From Bacteroidales bacterium (lineage in GTDB: Bacteria > Bacteroidota > Bacteroidia > Bacteroidales > Dysgonomonadaceae), in NCBI GenBank assembly GCA_012728155.1, contig JAAYFR010000328.1:1-8012 (forward strand): a stretch of DNA of 8,012 bases, written 5' to 3'. Positions 5,305 through 8,012 of the stretch are shown here, piece after piece. The notes under the pieces were generated by a model that was not told the DNA's origin, did no database searches, and saw nothing but the letters and a program-made list of their open reading frames with translations. Each line of letters begins with the position of its first letter. The first letter of the stretch is position 1. The position numbers and the translations under genes are program-made.

Positions 5305-8012
5305 TTAATCCTCTGCTTCCGTCGTTTGTTCCTCTGAAAGCGGAGCGGCATACGATGCTTCAACCATGCGCTTATAGGAACGATATCTCCATTGCGCATT
5401 CTCTTTTGCAGCGGCAAAGAGTTCATCTGCTTCTTGTGGGAACGACTTCAACAGCTGGGTATAGCGCACCTCTCCAAGGAGGAACTCTTTAAATCGGCTC
5501 CAATCCGGCTCTTTACTGTCGAGTTGGAAAGGGTTCTTGCCTTCACTCTCCAGACGGGGATCATAACGCCAAAGCTGCCAATATCCACATTCAACCGCCG
5601 ATTTCTGTTCAGCTTGTGCTTGTCCCATTCCTTTCCTCAGCCCATGGCTGATACAGGGAGAGTAGGCAATCACAATTGAAGGTCCATTATAGGATTCTGC
5701 CTCTTTAAGCGCTTTCAGGGTCTGGGCCTGACTGGCTCCCATAGCTATCTGTGCCACATATACATATCCATAGGTAACCGCAATCATGCCAAGATCTTTC
5801 TTCCTGATCCGTTTTCCTGCAGCGGCAAATTTGGCCACCGCGGCGGTAGGGGTTGATTTGGATGATTGTCCTCCGGTATTGGAATAGACCTCCGTATCGA
5901 GCACCAATATATTGATATCCTGCCCACTTGCCAAGACATGGTCGAGTCCGCCAAATCCGATATCATATGCCCATCCATCTCCACCGAACACCCAGATTGA
6001 TTTCTTGGAAAGATATTTTTTTAACGACACGATTTCCATCGCAACAGGGTTATCCATCCCGGCAAGCGCAGCAACAATCTTAGGAGCCAGCTCCTTCGAC
6101 AGGTCGGCATCCTCCCCATTTTCAATCCACTCCTGGAACAACCCTTGCTGTTCTTCGTTAAATTCGCCAGAGAGAAGTGCTCTTTGCATCAGATCCCGGA
6201 GACGATTACGCATACTCGTATGGGCAATGGCAAAGCCATATCCATATTCGGCATTGTCTTCGAAGAGCGAGTTGGCCCATGCCGGACCTTTCCCCTCTTC
6301 ATTTTTCCGGTAAGGTGTTGCCGGAGCAGAAGCGCCATAGATAGACGAACAACCGGTCGCGTTGGCGATCATCATCCGGTCGCCATAAAGTTGGGTGATC
6401 AATTTCACATATGGTGTTTCACCACATCCGGCACAAGCACCGGAGAATTCAAACAACGGCGTGGCAAACTGACTGTTTTTCACATTCAGCTTCACATCTA
6501 CCAGATGCGCTTTACTGGAGACATGGTTCACCATATAATCCCAATTCTTCTGATTGTCGTATTGCGTACCGATGGGTACCATTTGAAGTGCCTTTTGCCC
6601 TTTCTTCCCGGGACATATATTGACACAATTATCACAACCGAGACAATCGAGCACATCCACCTGAATACGATAACCCATACCGGCAAACTGTTTGCCCTGC
6701 GCCTTCAATATCTCCACATCTTCTCCTACCCCCTTCTGTTCTTCCTCAGTGAGTACAAACGGACGGATAGTAGCGTGGGGGCAGATATAGGCACACTGGT
6801 TGCACTGAATACATGCCTCAGGATTCCATACCGGCACCATGGCTGCCACGCCACGTTTTTCATAAGCCGTTGTACCCATCTCCCAAGTTCCATCCTCACG
6901 GCCGGAGAAAGCAGATACCGGCAGGTCATAACCGCGCTGGGCATTCATCGGGCGCACCACCTTGCGGACAAATTCGGGCGCATCATCCGAATTGTCAGCC
7001 GCAACCTCGATAGAGGCCCATTCCTTTGGTACCTCCACCTCTTCTATATCGCCTCCCCGTTCAACCGCGGCATAATTCATCTTCACCACCTCTTCCCCTT
7101 TTCGGCCGTAGGATTTCACGATGAACTTCTTCATCTGGTCCACCGCCAATTCATAGGGAATCACGTTGGATATCTTGAAGAATGCCGATTGCAGGATGGT
7201 ATTGGTTCGATTGCCCAATCCAATCTCATTGGCAATTTTGGTGGCATTGATGATATAAACCCTGATATTGTTTTCAGCAAAATATCTCTTGATATGATCG
7301 GGAAGATGATTGCCTACCTCCTCTTTCGGCCAAACCGAGTTGAGCAGGAATGTGCCGTTCTTTTTCAACCCCTTGGTCACATCGTATAGATGCAGATAAG
7401 CAGGTACGTGGCATGCCACGAAATTGGGCGTATTGACTAAATAGGTGGACCGGATGGGGTTATTTCCAAAACGGAGGTGAGAGCAGGTAAATCCACCCGA
7501 CTTCTTGGAGTCGTAAGCAAAATAGGCCTGCACATATTTGTCGGTATTGTCTCCGATGATCTTGATAGAGTTCTTATTGGCTCCTACCGTTCCATCCGAT
7601 CCCAATCCATAGAATTTGGCTTCGTAGGTAGTCTCATCAAGCGTAATTTCCTTTTTTAGGGGAAGCGATTTGAATGTCACATCATCCACAATACCAATAG
7701 TGAAATCGTTTTTCGGTATGTTCATCGAGAGATTTTCGAATACCGACATGATCTGCGCCGGGGTAGTGTCTTTGGATGAGAGTCCATAAATTCCACCTAC
7801 AATCTCAGGAGTTTCCTCTTTCCCATAGAAACAATCCTTTACATCAAGATAGAGCGGTTGTCCGGTAGCACCGGGTTCTTTGGTGCGGTCGAGCACAGCA
7901 ATACGTTTTGCCGTTTCAGGGACAACCGACAGGAATGCTTCCGCTTTGAAAGGACGATAGAGATGTACGGCAACCATTCCCACTTTTTCGCCATTTCCAT
8001 TCAGATAATCCA
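5305..8012 (-). CDS. nifJ: Pyruvate:ferredoxin (flavodoxin) oxidoreductase (partial, N-terminus outside window)
   Basis: This homodimeric cytosolic enzyme decarboxylates pyruvate with CoA to acetyl-CoA and CO2, reducing ferredoxin; it is central to anaerobic fermentation. The frame stays open to the right edge (DYLNGNGEKVGMVAVHLYRPF), so the GTG at 7981-7983 is internal and about 280 N-terminal residues (the first TPP-binding domain) are missing. 902 codons are present. Residues counted from that GTG: transketolase-C-like domain II at about 1-125, gamma domain at about 145-300, the EKR-type segment YGRKGEEVVKMNYAA at 292-306, two [4Fe-4S] ferredoxin motifs (C391, C394, C397, C401 and C447, C450, C453, C457), the proximal-cluster cysteines C517, C520, C545 and C777, and the TPP motif GGDGWAYDIG at 667-676 with YSNTGGQ at 700-706. 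About 115 residues follow C777, so the protective C-terminal extension of Desulfovibrio africanus PFOR appears absent. A hairpin follows the stop codon. Confidence 0.97.
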   Translation of the reverse strand, partial: DYLNGNGEKVGMVAVHLYRPFKAEAFLSVVPETAKRIAVLDRTKEPGATGQPLYLDVKDCFYGKEETPEIVGGIYGLSSKDTTPAQIMSVFENLSMNIPKNDFTIGIVDDVTFKSLPLKKEITLDETTYEAKFYGLGSDGTVGANKNSIKIIGDNTDKYVQAYFAYDSKKSGGFTCSHLRFGNNPIRSTYLVNTPNFVACHVPAYLHLYDVTKGLKKNGTFLLNSVWPKEEVGNHLPDHIKRYFAENNIRVYIINATKIANEIGLGNRTNTILQSAFFKISNVIPYELAVDQMKKFIVKSYGRKGEEVVKMNYAAVERGGDIEEVEVPKEWASIEVAADNSDDAPEFVRKVVRPMNAQRGYDLPVSAFSGREDGTWEMGTTAYEKRGVAAMVPVWNPEACIQCNQCAYICPHATIRPFVLTEEEQKGVGEDVEILKAQGKQFAGMGYRIQVDVLDCLGCDNCVNICPGKKGQKALQMVPIGTQYDNQKNWDYMVNHVSSKAHLVDVKLNVKNSQFATPLFEFSGACAGCGETPYVKLITQLYGDRMMIANATGCSSIYGASAPATPYRKNEEGKGPAWANSLFEDNAEYGYGFAIAHTSMRNRLRDLMQRALLSGEFNEEQQGLFQEWIENGEDADLSKELAPKIVAALAGMDNPVAMEIVSLKKYLSKKSIWVFGGDGWAYDIGFGGLDHVLASGQDINILVLDTEVYSNTGGQSSKSTPTAAVAKFAAAGKRIRKKDLGMIAVTYGYVYVAQIAMGASQAQTLKALKEAESYNGPSIVIAYSPCISHGLRKGMGQAQAEQKSAVECGYWQLWRYDPRLESEGKNPFQLDSKEPDWSRFKEFLLGEVRYTQLLKSFPQEADELFAAAKENAQWRYRSYKRMVEASYAAPLSEEQTTEAED

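Noticed and set aside
6145..7389. Long plus-strand open frame of 414 codons opposite nifJ
   Set aside because: It is antisense to a clearly conserved PFOR coding region with intact domains and cysteine motifs; the translated product has no recognisable motif and is rich in His, Ile and Arg as expected of an antisense shadow.
7981..7983. GTG as the nifJ start codon
   Set aside because: The frame continues upstream to the window edge with family-like sequence (GEKVGMVAVHLYRPF), and PFOR proteins need a further N-terminal domain of about 280 residues.

Overview
The window reads as a chromosomal housekeeping segment from a member of the Bacteroidota, most likely order Bacteroidales. The reasons are the gene set and order, the pyruvate kinase N-terminus (MYKHTKIIATISDKRCD with RLNSAH at the substrate loop), and a perfect Bacteroidota-type -7 promoter element (TATCTTTG, matching TAnnTTTG) upstream of aroQ. 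A fermentative, probably anaerobic lifestyle is inferred from the pyruvate:ferredoxin oxidoreductase. A genus in or near Dysgonomonadaceae or Porphyromonadaceae is possible but cannot be settled from this sequence.

Every supported gene lies on the minus strand, so transcription runs from high to low coordinates. From right to left: the C-terminal three quarters of nifJ (pyruvate:ferredoxin oxidoreductase, 5305-8012, N-terminus beyond the right edge); a perfect 11-bp hairpin (5251-5281) that probably ends the nifJ transcript; a promoter element (5223-5230); aroQ (type II 3-dehydroquinate dehydratase, 4773-5198); a 117-bp gap with a palindromic repeat; pyk (pyruvate kinase, 3183-4655); a 98-bp gap with two palindromic units, one of them a diverged inverted copy of the repeat upstream of pyk; a small class I O-methyltransferase (2446-3084); rbfA (ribosome-binding factor A, 2100-2438); an FtsX/LolE-type permease (852-2075); and ugd (UDP-glucose 6-dehydrogenase, 1-838, C-terminus beyond the left edge).

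Spacing suggests two units. nifJ stands behind its own hairpin. aroQ-pyk-methyltransferase-rbfA-permease-ugd forms one co-directional block; its last four genes are separated by only 7, 24 and 13 bp, and no other promoter was recognised. Functionally the block is mixed: shikimate pathway, lower glycolysis, RNA or small-molecule methylation, 30S ribosome maturation, lipoprotein or envelope export, and UDP-glucuronate supply for surface glycans. Pyk and NifJ act in sequence (PEP to pyruvate to acetyl-CoA), although the hairpin separates their transcripts.

I found no RNA gene, CRISPR array, insertion sequence, prophage, toxin-antitoxin or defence module. The plus-strand reading frames are shadows of the minus-strand genes. 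The most unusual non-coding signal is the pair of inverted palindromic repeats flanking pyk. I do not see a previously undescribed system here.
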